NCBI RefSeq assembly: GCF_031583025.1
Contig: NZ_CP134062.1
Span: forward strand, 3,224,001-3,288,000
DNA length: 64,000 nt
From: Mycobacterium sp. Z3061
GTDB lineage: Bacteria > Actinomycetota > Actinomycetes > Mycobacteriales > Mycobacteriaceae
Reading direction: 5' to 3'
This document shows positions 45,943 through 55,010 of the stretch, piece by piece (the stretch's first letter is position 1; each line of letters opens with the position of its first letter). The notes beneath the pieces were generated by a model. That model saw nothing but the letters and a program-made list of their open reading frames with translations, had not been told where the DNA came from and made no database searches. The position numbers were made by a program, and so were the translations under genes.

Positions 45943-46605
45943 ATGGTGAAGGTTTTCTTGGTCGATGACCATGAAGTGGTTCGGCGGGGCCTGGTCGACC
46001 TTCTTGCCAGCGACCCCGAGCTCGAAGTGATCGGCGAAGCGGGGTCCGTATCCGAAGCCATGGCCAGGATTCCGGCTTTGAAGCCCGACGTTGCGGTCCT
46101 GGACGTGCGACTCCCGGATGGAAACGGCATCGAATTGTGCCGCGACCTGCTGTCCGCCGTTCCGGAGCTGCGCTGCCTGATGCTGACGTCGTTCACCTCC
46201 GATGAAGCGATGCTGGAGGCGATTCTGGCCGGTGCCAGCGGATATGTCGTGAAGGACATCAAAGGCCTGGAACTGGCGCGAGCGATCAAAGAGGTCGGAG
46301 CGGGCAAGTCCCTACTCGACAATCGGGCCGCGGCAGCCCTGATGGCGAAGCTACGCGGTGGCGGGGAGAAGAAGGATCCGCTGGCCGCGCTGACCGAACA
46401 GGAGCGGACGCTCCTGGGCCTGCTGGGCGAGGGTCTGACCAACAGGCAGATCGCGGACCGGATGTATCTCGCCGAGAAGACCGTGAAAAATTACGTGTCG
46501 CGTTTGCTGGCCAAACTGGGTATGGAACGGCGCACGCAAGCGGCGGTATTCGCGTCCCGGTTGGGCACCGAGTCCGGTTCGCGGACACCACCGCACGGCC
46601 GATAG
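45943..46605 (+). CDS. devR: Hypoxia response regulator DevR/DosR
   Basis: 220 aa from ATG 45943 with GGAGG 8 nt upstream. Nearly identical to M. tuberculosis DevR in [20 protein letters not shown], Asp54 phosphorylation site ([12 protein letters not shown]), GYVVKDIKG and the LuxR-type [23 protein letters not shown]. Binds the DosR boxes listed here and should activate the whole island. Linked kinase gene 175 bp downstream. Confidence 0.96.
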   Translation: MVKVFLVDDHEVVRRGLVDLLASDPELEVIGEAGSVSEAMARIPALKPDVAVLDVRLPDGNGIELCRDLLSAVPELRCLMLTSFTSDEAMLEAILAGASGYVVKDIKGLELARAIKEVGAGKSLLDNRAAAALMAKLRGGGEKKDPLAALTEQERTLLGLLGEGLTNRQIADRMYLAEKTVKNYVSRLLAKLGMERRTQAAVFASRLGTESGSRTPPHGR

Positions 46606-46780
46606 GAAATTTTTCGTTTTGCGACCAGTGCGTGCGTCCGGCGGACAAGCGTGACAATCGCTGTCTGACAGGCTGGCAGGGTCGGTGGCCGCCTGACGCC
46701 GATGTGATTAAGCTGTTCAGCGGCATCGGGCGTGCCGTGCACCGCCGGAAGCCAAGGATCGTCTTGGAGGTACAGCTCGG

Positions 46781-48493
46781 GTGGGCAAAGACGAGCACGG
46801 GTCAGCATTTGCTGGCCTCGGTCAGCCTGGACTTGTGACCAGGATGCACCGGCAACTCGACGAATTGATGGCGGCCCGCGACCAGATGGAACAGCTGCTC
46901 CGGGTGATCGTCGAGATCGGTTCGGACCTCGACCTCGACGCGACGTTGCTCAGAATCATTCACGCGGCCCGGGAGCTGACGTCGGCGCCATACGGCGCGC
47001 TGGCCGTCCGCGATCCTGAAGGCACTTTGCTCAGGTTCGTCCATTCGGGCATCGACGACGAGAAGGTCCATAAAATCGGCCATCTACCGGTGGGCAAGGG
47101 CGTTCTGGGCGTCTCGCTCGTCGAGACGCCCGCGCTTCGGCTGGAAGACCTGACCCGGCATCCGGCTGCGGTGGGCTTTCCCGAGCACCACCCACCGATG
47201 CGCGCATTTCTCGGCGTCCCGATCATGATCCGCGGGGTGGTGTTCGGCAGCCTCTATCTGACCCACGTCGACCCGGGCCGGGCGTTCACCGAGTCCGACG
47301 AGTTCGCGGGGCGCGCGTTGGCGTTCGCCGCGGCGGTGGCCATCGACAACGCGCAGGTCTTCGAGCGCGAGCGGACCTCCGTCAAGTGGATGGAGGCGAG
47401 TCGTGAAATCACCACCGCGCTGCTGTCCGGCGACCACGCGCACCGACGTCCCTTGCAGCTGATTGCCGAGCGCGCCCGCACCCTCACCGGATCGGAGCAG
47501 GGGATCGTCCTGGTACCCATCGACAGCGATCTGCCGTTGGACGAAGCCGACACACTGGTGGTCTCCGCGGCGGTCGGCAAGCACGCCGACGAGGTGATCG
47601 GGCAGCGGGTTCCGGTGGACGGCTCTACCAGCGGTGCCGTGTTTCGCTCGGGCAAACCGTTGATCACCGAGGCTTTGAGCTATCCGATCCAGGCTTTCAC
47701 CGACGTCGGTCAGCGCTCTGCGATCGTCATGCCGCTGCGTGCCCACGATCAGACGGCGGGGGTGCTGGCCCTTGCCCGCGACGCCTATCAGCCACCGTTC
47801 GAGGACAGCGACCTCGATCTCGTCGGCCAGTTCGCCACCCACGCCGCGATAGCGCTGATGCTGGCGTCAGGGCGGGAGAACGCGCGGCAGCTGACGATTT
47901 TGGCCGAGCGGGAGCGGATCGCCCACGACCTGCATGATCACGTCATCCAACGACTCTTCGCCGCCGGAATGGATCTGCAGGGCACCCTGGCCCGGGCCCG
48001 CTCGCCCGAAGTCGCCGACCGGCTCAACCGCACGCTCGATGACTTACAGAAGATCATCGAAGAGATTCGCACTACGATCTTCCAGCTGAAGCTGCCGGTG
48101 GGGTCCGACGGGGGCTTCCGGCACCGTCTGCAGCGGATCGTCGCGGATCTGACCGACGACCGCGACATCTACACCACCGTCCACATGGACGGCCCCATGA
48201 GCGCGGTCGACGGTGAGCTCGCCGATCACGCGGAAGCCGTTGCGACAGAGGCGATCAGCAACGTGATTCGGCATTCCGGCGCTTCGAGGCTGACCATCGA
48301 GGTCAGTGCCGCCGACATGTTCACCCTGACGATCAGCGACAACGGCCACGGCGTCCCGGCCGGCAATCGCCGGCGCAGTGGTCTGGCGAACCTGGAGCAT
48401 CGCGCTCAACAACTCGGTGGCACTTGCGACGTCACCAGTTCGGCTGCCGACGGGACCCGGGTCCATTGGACGGTGCCGCTGCCCATGGGCTGA
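46781..48493 (+). CDS. devS: DosS/DosT-type GAF-GAF heme sensor histidine kinase
   Basis: 570 aa from GTG 46781 (GGAGG 10 nt upstream). Tandem GAF domains (~50-195 and ~215-365), dimerisation/phosphoacceptor region ERERIAHDLHDHVIQRLF (His385 by alignment) and a HATPase_c domain (NVIRHSGASRLTIEV, DNGHGVP, SGLANLEHRA). Heme ligand His137 (FPEHHPPMR, aligned to DosS His149) and distal Tyr159 (FGSLYLT, DosS Tyr171) are conserved, so it should sense O2/NO/CO or redox. It is clearly diverged from both M. tuberculosis DosS and DosT. Confidence 0.9.
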   Translation: MGKDEHGSAFAGLGQPGLVTRMHRQLDELMAARDQMEQLLRVIVEIGSDLDLDATLLRIIHAARELTSAPYGALAVRDPEGTLLRFVHSGIDDEKVHKIGHLPVGKGVLGVSLVETPALRLEDLTRHPAAVGFPEHHPPMRAFLGVPIMIRGVVFGSLYLTHVDPGRAFTESDEFAGRALAFAAAVAIDNAQVFERERTSVKWMEASREITTALLSGDHAHRRPLQLIAERARTLTGSEQGIVLVPIDSDLPLDEADTLVVSAAVGKHADEVIGQRVPVDGSTSGAVFRSGKPLITEALSYPIQAFTDVGQRSAIVMPLRAHDQTAGVLALARDAYQPPFEDSDLDLVGQFATHAAIALMLASGRENARQLTILAERERIAHDLHDHVIQRLFAAGMDLQGTLARARSPEVADRLNRTLDDLQKIIEEIRTTIFQLKLPVGSDGGFRHRLQRIVADLTDDRDIYTTVHMDGPMSAVDGELADHAEAVATEAISNVIRHSGASRLTIEVSAADMFTLTISDNGHGVPAGNRRRSGLANLEHRAQQLGGTCDVTSSAADGTRVHWTVPLPMG

Positions 48494-48504
48494 TCGGTCC
48501 GCGG

Positions 48505-49317
48505 TCAGCGCACCACCAGCACCGAACGTCCCGCGTGCCCGAAATGGGGATCGAGCGGCCCCACCATTTTGGCGACCTTGCCCGCGTCGGCGGCGCCTAT
48601 CACCGCAAGGTGCACGGGTTCTTGTGTGTCGCCGAGGAATTCGGCGGCACCGTCGCGGGCGGCGGCCGGGCGGACATGCACACCGGGGTACTGGTTCACC
48701 CACCGGCCCAGCCGGTGCTCCAGCTGGGAGTAGGGGATCTCGCCAAATCCCCAGCGCCACACGCCGAGCGCCAGGATCGGTGCGGACCGCAGCCCTGCTT
48801 CCCGGAAGCCGTGCTCGAGCACCAGGTCGTTGTCCGCGGAATCGTCGACGACGACGGCGATCGAGCCGGAGGCCGGCGCTTCGGCGCCGCGACTCGTCCG
48901 GATGACGGCCGCTGGGCACAACGCGCCCCGCGCCACCTCCTCGGCGGTGGAACCCAGCACCCGCCGTGCGAAGCGTCCGATGCCCACGGAGCCAACGCAA
49001 ACCATTGCCGCACTGCGGGATTCGTCAATCAAGACCCGCCCGGGCAAGCCGGTCACCAGGTCGGTCTCGATTTTCACCGGCTGCCCGGTCGCGTGCACCG
49101 CGGCACAGGCGGCACGCAGTGCGGTCTCACCGTACTCGGTGTCGAGGTTTTCTTCTCCCGGGGGCGCGTCCGCCGGAGGTGGCGTGACGGCATAGACCAG
49201 ACGCAGTGGGATGTCGAGGGCGCCGGCCTCTGGAACGGCCCACCGGGCGGCGTTGATCGCCGCGTCCGACCCGTCGATTCCCACCACTACCGACCTCGGG
49301 GACTCTTTGTGGTCCAT
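48505..49317 (-). CDS. Universal stress protein (tandem Usp domains)
   Basis: 270 aa from ATG 49317. RSVVVGIDGSDAAINAA, ATP loop CVGSVGIGRFARRVLGST in domain 1; domain 2 ends SVLVVR without a loop. Most like the 43764 protein. Convergent with the kinase gene (11 bp between stops). Shares the 49317-49527 intergenic region, with its DosR box, with the usp gene on the other side. Confidence 0.87.
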   Translation of the reverse strand: MDHKESPRSVVVGIDGSDAAINAARWAVPEAGALDIPLRLVYAVTPPPADAPPGEENLDTEYGETALRAACAAVHATGQPVKIETDLVTGLPGRVLIDESRSAAMVCVGSVGIGRFARRVLGSTAEEVARGALCPAAVIRTSRGAEAPASGSIAVVVDDSADNDLVLEHGFREAGLRSAPILALGVWRWGFGEIPYSQLEHRLGRWVNQYPGVHVRPAAARDGAAEFLGDTQEPVHLAVIGAADAGKVAKMVGPLDPHFGHAGRSVLVVR

Positions 49318-49440
49318 AGCGCAGACGCTATCGTGCGATTTGGGCCTGCCGGCAGGGTCGTTTGGCATCTGGCGGCGCGGATTTGGTCCCGTGAGCGGGC
49401 TTGGGCCGCAACAACGAAAGGTCTCACGACTTACGCGGTC

Positions 49441-49457
49441 GAGGACTTAAGGCCCGT
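49441..49457 (+). promoter_or_regulatory. DosR box between divergent usp genes
   Basis: GAGGACTTAAGGCCCGT, about 70-86 bp before the ATG at 49527 and 124 bp from the divergent start at 49317. Good match to GGACTTnnGGCCC. Confidence 0.65.
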
Positions 49458-49526
49458 GACCAGACACCTCCGGAGCAATAGCGTCATAGTCAGGGCGTCA
49501 CAGATCAGGCGTCGAAGGAGGACACC

Positions 49527-50405
49527 ATGTCTGGCACCGTGACTCGTTATGGCGTCGTCGTCGGCGTCGACGGATCGGCCGCATCCAATGCCGCTGTCTT
49601 CTGGGCGGCCCATGAGGCGGCGATGCGACACGTCCCACTGACCCTGGTCCACATGTACAACCCGGTCGTGCCGGCGTATCCGCAGGTGCCGACGGCGGCG
49701 GGAGTCACGTTGTGGCAGAAGGACGATGGCCGCGAGCTTCTCGAGCACGCGGTCAAGATCGCCGAGGACGCCCTGTCGACGGACCGGACGATCGGCATAA
49801 CCAGCGAAGTGAAGGCGTCGGCCCCGGTACCCACGCTGATCGAGATGTCCCGGGACGCCGAGATGGTCGTGGTGGGTTCCACCGGGCGCAGCGCGGTCGA
49901 GCGCGTCCTGCTGGGGTCGGTCAGCTCGGGTGTGGCGCACAGTGCGAAGTGCCCGGTCGCCATCATCCGCGAGGAAGCCTCGTGGATGCCGCAGTCCAAG
50001 AGCGCGCCGGTAGTGGTGGGCATCGACTGCTCCCCGACTTCTGAGCACGCGCTGGCCCTCGCCCTTGATGAAGCATCACGACGCGGGGTCGAACTCACCG
50101 CTGTGCACGCCTGGAGCGACATGGCGGTTTACCAGTTGCCCTGGCTGGAATGGCGCGAGGAAGCCGAGCGCAACCTGGCCGAGTACCTGGCGGGGTGGCA
50201 GGAGCGGTATCCCGACGTCAAGGTCAACCGGGTGATCGTTCTCGACCATCCCGGTCGCGCCCTGATCGAAGAGTCCGAACGCGCGCAGCTCGTCGTCGTC
50301 GGCAGCCACGGCCGAGGCGGCCTGTCCGGCATGCTGCTGGGGTCGGTCAGTAACGGCGTGGTGCACGCGGTGCGGGCGCCGGTGATCGTGGCGCACCAGT
50401 CCTGA
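49527..50405 (+). CDS. Universal stress protein, two full Usp domains (Rv2623/TB31.7-like)
   Basis: 292 aa, AAGGAGG 8 nt upstream. Both domains have a complete nucleotide loop: [19 protein letters not shown] and [19 protein letters not shown]. This is the Rv2623-type architecture, an ATP-binding growth-regulating protein in M. tuberculosis. Under the DosR box at 49441. Confidence 0.9.
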   Translation: MSGTVTRYGVVVGVDGSAASNAAVFWAAHEAAMRHVPLTLVHMYNPVVPAYPQVPTAAGVTLWQKDDGRELLEHAVKIAEDALSTDRTIGITSEVKASAPVPTLIEMSRDAEMVVVGSTGRSAVERVLLGSVSSGVAHSAKCPVAIIREEASWMPQSKSAPVVVGIDCSPTSEHALALALDEASRRGVELTAVHAWSDMAVYQLPWLEWREEAERNLAEYLAGWQERYPDVKVNRVIVLDHPGRALIEESERAQLVVVGSHGRGGLSGMLLGSVSNGVVHAVRAPVIVAHQS

Positions 50406-50414
50406 CGGCCGGCC

Positions 50415-50963
50415 TCAACGCCACTTGATGCCGCAGCCGATCGACGGTCGCTGATTCGGGTCGACCGGCCGTCCGGCAAGGACCGCTTCCACCGCGCCAC
50501 GTACGTCGGCCGCCGTTACCGGCAGTTCGTTCTTGGGCCGGGAATCGTCGAGTTGACCCCGATAAACCAGGCGACGGTCAGCGTCGAACACGAATGTGTC
50601 GGGAGTGCAGGCGGCCGAGAACGCGCGTGCGACGTCCTGGCTCTCGTCGTAGAGGTACGGGAAGGTCCAGCCGTGGCGCTCGGCCTCGCCGACCATCTGA
50701 TCGGGACCGTCCTGTGGATACGCCACGACGTCGTTGCTGGAAATGGCGACCATCGGCACCCCCCGTTCGACGAGGTCGCGGCCCAGTTCGGCGAGGCCGT
50801 CGGCGACGTGCTGGACGTAGGGGCAGTGATTGCAGATGAAGGTGACGACCAGCGCCGGGCCGGTCAGGTCGTCGAGGCTCAGGGTGGCGCCGGTCGCGGG
50901 TTCGGGCAGGGCGAAGTGCGGTGCGGGAGTGCCGAGCTCGAGCATTGTCGATTCGATAGCCAT
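50415..50963 (-). CDS. Thioredoxin-fold peroxiredoxin-like protein
   Basis: 182 aa AhpC/TSA-type fold: GTPAPHFALPEPATG, VVTFICNHCPYVQHV (CxxC) and TPDTFVFDADRRLVYRGQLDD. The CNHCPY motif is typical of the thioredoxin family subgroup with a conserved Cys pair and SIGCGIKW at the end. Probably a cytosolic thiol-disulfide oxidoreductase. Follows the usp gene convergently. Confidence 0.85.
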   Translation of the reverse strand: MAIESTMLELGTPAPHFALPEPATGATLSLDDLTGPALVVTFICNHCPYVQHVADGLAELGRDLVERGVPMVAISSNDVVAYPQDGPDQMVGEAERHGWTFPYLYDESQDVARAFSAACTPDTFVFDADRRLVYRGQLDDSRPKNELPVTAADVRGAVEAVLAGRPVDPNQRPSIGCGIKWR

Positions 50964-51005
50964 TCCGCCAGCGTACGTCGGCTGCCGGCCCCGACGAGGC
51001 GAGCG

Positions 51006-51347
51006 TCAGCCCCGGACGGCGCGGATGCGGATGGGGCCACGCCACTCGGTGGCGGGATCGAGCACATTTCCGCGTTGTGTGATTTCCACGCGGCCGGATT
51101 TGGCCAGCTCCCGTGCGATGGCGCGCGCCTCGTCCATCAGCTCACGCCACTGCTCGCCACCGACGGCCCGGGCCGCATCCGACGGGCAGGTGCTGCTGTC
51201 CGGGCCACGCAGCTCTGCCAGAGCGAGGATCGCGGACTCCAGTCGTTGCCCCACCGGACCGTCACCCAGGGCGGTCTGGGCGTAAGGCGCTTCCGGTCTT
51301 GCTTCGTCTACGGCGCGGCCTAGTTCGGCGCGCATTCGGTCGACCAT
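51006..51347 (-). CDS. DUF3253 protein
   Basis: 113 aa from ATG 51347 (a TTG at 51359 is also possible). Winged-helix-like family signature: LRGPDSSTCPSDAARAVGG, WRELMDEARAIARELAKSG, VEITQRGNVLDP and GPIRIR. Function unknown; the family often neighbours stress genes. A DosR-like box lies about 62-77 bp upstream. Confidence 0.8.
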   Translation of the reverse strand: MVDRMRAELGRAVDEARPEAPYAQTALGDGPVGQRLESAILALAELRGPDSSTCPSDAARAVGGEQWRELMDEARAIARELAKSGRVEITQRGNVLDPATEWRGPIRIRAVRG

Positions 51348-51408
51348 ACTTCCATTCAAGTCCTAGCCGGACGTGCTTTCCACTGAGCGGGTCCGGTATT
51401 CCGAGCCC

Positions 51409-51424
51409 GAGGACTCATAGCCGT
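51409..51424 (-). promoter_or_regulatory. Possible DosR box upstream of the DUF3253 gene
   Basis: GAGGACTCATAGCCGT: good left half, weaker right half. It marks the end of the DosR-box-containing stretch. Confidence 0.4.
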
Positions 51425-51466
51425 AAGTCGTTGCGCTTCAACGGCTAGGCCGGTCGGTGTCGCTTC

Positions 51467-51919
51467 CTAGTCCGCGATGTGCGCCAGAAGGTCCTCGACG
51501 GTCGCCGCGTTGTTCGGCCCGGCAGCGGTCATCAAGAGTGAGTGTGCCCGGGTCGGCTCAGTTTCCGGGGAAACCACCAGTAGCACGACTTTGTTGCGAT
51601 TCAACCCAATAATCTCGACGGTGTTAGCAGGCTGGCGGCTATATCCGTCGAGTCGTACCACCCGACCGCCAGTCCTGAATTTGGCTGGGGAGCTTCGCCA
51701 TTCGCCGACGTTGTAGATCACCCGGCAAATGGGACCGAGGCGAACCGAGAGGACCGACAACAGATCGGGCAGCTCGGTTTCAAGCCTGTCGCTGCGCGGT
51801 TGCCAGGCACCATCGACATAGCCGCTCAGGGGCGCCTTGGGCTTGAGCTTCAGCCGCGGTGTGTGCTCGGGTGGGGGGTGCCGGTTGCCGGCTTCTAACT
51901 GCCCATTTCTCGGCGCCAT
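51467..51919 (-). CDS. DUF5994 family protein
   Basis: 150 aa from ATG 51919; a start further upstream is possible. Has RLKLKPKAPLSGYVDGAWQPRS, LLSVLSVRLGPICRVIYN and VVRLDGYSRQPANTVEIIGL, typical of the small actinobacterial DUF5994 family of unknown function. Confidence 0.75.
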   Translation of the reverse strand: MAPRNGQLEAGNRHPPPEHTPRLKLKPKAPLSGYVDGAWQPRSDRLETELPDLLSVLSVRLGPICRVIYNVGEWRSSPAKFRTGGRVVRLDGYSRQPANTVEIIGLNRNKVVLLVVSPETEPTRAHSLLMTAAGPNNAATVEDLLAHIAD

Positions 51920-52055
51920 GACGACGCTCCCGTCTTGACCGCGAGGCCGGCCAAATCCTTCGAATCGCCAATGACACGACCTTGACTGATCATGCACGAG
52001 TTATTGCCGATATTTTCCACTGTACGCCAGGTGTATTCGGGCCCGGTGTGCGTTC

Positions 52056-52859
52056 TCAGCGAATGGAAACCAATTGATCGATCGAGTCAGCCGGCAAGTC
52101 GCCGTCGACGACAGCAGTCACCGACAGCCGGTTCAAGGTGATGGCGCCTTTGTGGTTGTCGAGAAATGCGGTGTCTGCGGCGTCACGACCGGTGGCGATC
52201 CGCACCAATGTCTGCCGAGGCGCCAACAGCGTCGCATCGACTACGCGCCACTGCCCCTCGACGAATGCCTCGGCCACAGCGTGAAAATCCATGGGATACA
52301 AGCCTGGTGCGTACACGGAAACCAGCCGGGCCGGAACGTTCACCGCACGGAGTAGGGCCACCACCAGATGGGCAAAGTCCCTACAAACGCCCTTGCCGGC
52401 AAGCAGGGTGTCTACTGCTCCGTCGATCGGATCGCTGGACCCCGGCACATAATTCAACCGGGTGCCCACCCATGAGCTGACATTCTCCAAGAGCCTCGCC
52501 GAATCGTTGTACGAGCCGAATTCGGTTGCGGCGAAACCGTAGAACTTGTCGGCCTCGGCGTAGCGGCTGGGCCGCAGATACATCGACTGGTCGTATTCGG
52601 TGACCGGAGCCGGATCGGTCTGACCCACAATGGTCGCCGAGTACTCGACCTTCAGAGTTCCCACCGCTGCATCGAACTTGTGGATCCGGTTGCCATGGAC
52701 GCCGCTGACCTCCAACGGCTGGATGAGGTCTCCGTTGAGCAGGAAGCGCAATGACTCGAATACCTCGGTGTGCGGATGCGGTGCAACGGCGATCTGAAAT
52801 TCCAGGGTCGTAGGGGCGGTGATTTGCACTTCCATCTCGGTGCCCACTTCTCGTCTCAT
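52056..52859 (-). CDS. Transglutaminase-like cysteine protease-fold protein
   Basis: 267 aa from ATG 52859. Residues with Cys in GKGVCRDFAHL, His in PMDFHAVAEAF and Asp in WRVVDATLLAP give a complete Cys-His-Asp triad. An N-terminal beta-rich part (~1-115) precedes it, the usual bacterial transglutaminase-like arrangement. The frame is open upstream to 53093; the start here is chosen because MRREVGTEMEVQI is where homologous proteins usually begin. Peptidase or cross-linking function unknown. Confidence 0.78.
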   Translation of the reverse strand: MRREVGTEMEVQITAPTTLEFQIAVAPHPHTEVFESLRFLLNGDLIQPLEVSGVHGNRIHKFDAAVGTLKVEYSATIVGQTDPAPVTEYDQSMYLRPSRYAEADKFYGFAATEFGSYNDSARLLENVSSWVGTRLNYVPGSSDPIDGAVDTLLAGKGVCRDFAHLVVALLRAVNVPARLVSVYAPGLYPMDFHAVAEAFVEGQWRVVDATLLAPRQTLVRIATGRDAADTAFLDNHKGAITLNRLSVTAVVDGDLPADSIDQLVSIR

Positions 52860-53304
52860 GGCGCGATAATGCGCCAATCGTGAGGGATTCGCCAGGCGAG
52901 CCGCGTGCTCTGTCATCTGGCGGCGGCGGCCATGGTTCTGCGGGTGCTCGGTCGATCCCATCGCTACGAATCCGTCGTCCCGATCGATTCCCCGAAACCG
53001 GGGTAGCGTGGGGGGATCAAGGTCGTCATGAAGAGCGCGGCCGCTGTAAATCGCTTCGTCGACGATGCGGCGAGATCTGGCCATTGCGGTCAAGACGGGA
53101 GCGTCCTGATGACGCGCGAATTGTCCGACGCGGTGGCCGGATCACCGGCCGACGCTATCAGCTTGTCGCCTCATCATTCGCTGGCGGCATAGTGCGCGTC
53201 CGCAGACCGGGGACAGCGCGACGACCGCCGGAATCATCGTCTGCCGCACCCGCTGTTTCACTGTTGTCTGAAAATACTTCTGGGGTAGGCGGTTTCGCAG
53301 CAGA
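52860..53304. other. Intergenic between divergent transglutaminase and WS/DGAT-like genes
   Basis: Contains an upstream in-frame extension of the transglutaminase gene (to 53093) that may or may not be translated. Otherwise no supported gene; no DosR box seen. Confidence 0.4.
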
Positions 53305-54822
53305 ATGTGCGACACATTGGTAACGCGCCTTTCCGGGCCCGCTGCTTTGTCGCTGCAGACGGAAGGCCCGTCGACACCTGCCCACAGTGTTGCGATCATC
53401 ATCCTCGATGGCTCCGATCGGCTCAGCCACCAAAGCCTGCACCAACTGGTGGTCTCCTCGTTGCCGCGATTGGCCCGCTTCCGTAGTCGGCTAGTGACCA
53501 AGCCTCTCGGCATCGGCCACCCGGTATGGGCCGAGATCGCGGACTATGACCCGTCGGAGCACATTCACCGCGCAACGGCTCCGGCACCTGGTGGTCGTGC
53601 CGAATTGGCACGGTTGGTTGCGGAATTGTCCAGCGGTCATCGTGAATGCCGCGAACGGCTCTGGGAGGCTTGGACTGTCGACGGACTGGCGGACGGTCGG
53701 TGGGCGCTGGTGGTAAGGATGTCACCCGTCCTGAACGACAGGTTCGCAGGGTGGGCGTCGTTATGGCCCAGGCTGCTGAGTCGCGGTCCGCACCTTGGTG
53801 TGGTCGACGATCTACCGACCGAGCCGAGCCTGGGCACTGCGCCGTCCGTCGGTGAACTCGTGATCGATATGGTGACCGAGATCGTCGAGAACCAGGTCAC
53901 GGGCGCGTGGCTGATTGCAGAGACGGTATTGGGCGCCCTGCAGACAGCGCATGGCCGACTTCTCGGAGCCGATCGGCACCGGTCAGCGCCTACATCATCC
54001 CAACCGACCCGGCCGACGCCCCAGACGGCGTTCAACTCGCCGCTGACCAAACGGCGCGCGGTCGCTTTCACCACACTGTCGTTGGCCGATGTCAGGGCGG
54101 TCAGCAAGGCTTTTGGGGGTAGCGACACCAATGTGATGCTGGCTGCCTGCACCCTGTCGCTGCGGGCCTGGCTACGCCGGCAAGACCAGTTGCCCGCCGA
54201 TCCGCTGTCGATGCGGATACCATTCGAATTGCCGGCGAGCGACCCCGCGCGGGTCGGCCGGACTCTGTCGGTCGGGCGGCTTCGTCTACCGGTGCACCTG
54301 GACGACCCCGTCCAGGTTTTGGCGATCCTGCACACCGCCACCGAACGGCTCAATACTGTGCGTCGTGGCACTGACGAAAGTAGTTATTCTGCCGTCGATT
54401 TCATGGCAATCACGTCCCTGGTTCCGCCGAACATAGCTCGTGTCGCGATGCAGCTCTACACTCGCTGTGGCCTGCGGCGTCTGTTCGAGCCGACCTGTCA
54501 CGGCAGCATCAGTTATGTGGTTGTAGGACCGACTCCCGCCTACTGTGCCGGCTCGAGGGTCGCTGGCGTTCACGCCCTGTCGCCGCTGGCCGAGTCCAGT
54601 GGTCTGAACATCGCGTTCACAGCGCGCGGTGACGAGCTCGACGTGAGCGTGTATGCCTGTCCCGACAATGTGCCCGCCATCGACGACATCGCCACCGGGA
54701 TCGTCGACTCAATTAAGGTATTGCGGGCGGCGGCTCAGGACTCTCCGCGCGGTCAGGGCCGTTCTGTCGTCACCGAGATGGCGTCGCATCCGGCGAATCG
54801 ATCACGCGGCCGCATGTACTGA
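53305..54822 (+). CDS. WS/DGAT-family protein lacking the catalytic HHxxxDG
   Basis: 505 aa with the overall WS/DGAT layout: LVTRLSGPAALSLQTEG start, HIHRATAPAPG, LWEAWTVDGLADGRWALVV, later VMLAACTLSLRAWLRRQDQLP and the C-terminal NIAFTARGDELDVSVYACPD. At the catalytic position the sequence reads MSPVLND (139-145), with no His. It should not have acyltransferase activity by the usual mechanism; perhaps a regulatory or structural paralogue. Frame and coding look intact, so not a decayed gene. Confidence 0.75.
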   Translation: MCDTLVTRLSGPAALSLQTEGPSTPAHSVAIIILDGSDRLSHQSLHQLVVSSLPRLARFRSRLVTKPLGIGHPVWAEIADYDPSEHIHRATAPAPGGRAELARLVAELSSGHRECRERLWEAWTVDGLADGRWALVVRMSPVLNDRFAGWASLWPRLLSRGPHLGVVDDLPTEPSLGTAPSVGELVIDMVTEIVENQVTGAWLIAETVLGALQTAHGRLLGADRHRSAPTSSQPTRPTPQTAFNSPLTKRRAVAFTTLSLADVRAVSKAFGGSDTNVMLAACTLSLRAWLRRQDQLPADPLSMRIPFELPASDPARVGRTLSVGRLRLPVHLDDPVQVLAILHTATERLNTVRRGTDESSYSAVDFMAITSLVPPNIARVAMQLYTRCGLRRLFEPTCHGSISYVVVGPTPAYCAGSRVAGVHALSPLAESSGLNIAFTARGDELDVSVYACPDNVPAIDDIATGIVDSIKVLRAAAQDSPRGQGRSVVTEMASHPANRSRGRMY

Positions 54823-55010
54823 CCGGGGCATCGCACCGGCAACCGTCCACGCGGCCGGATTTGTGCACCTGGGTGGGCGTCCCAAAGACATCGTGGAATT
54901 GAAGGGCTTCAGGTTCAGTCATGGCTATGCTTGTGCACGCTGGGAGGCCCCACGTGTGCGCCCGGTAAGGCGATTTGCGCCCGTGCTTTCCGCTCGGTCG
55001 GTGCTGACGC

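Noticed and set aside
54823-55010. parS-like site or plasmid origin near the ParA gene
   Set aside because: No TGTTTCACGTGAAACA-like palindrome, iterons or ParB gene are visible.
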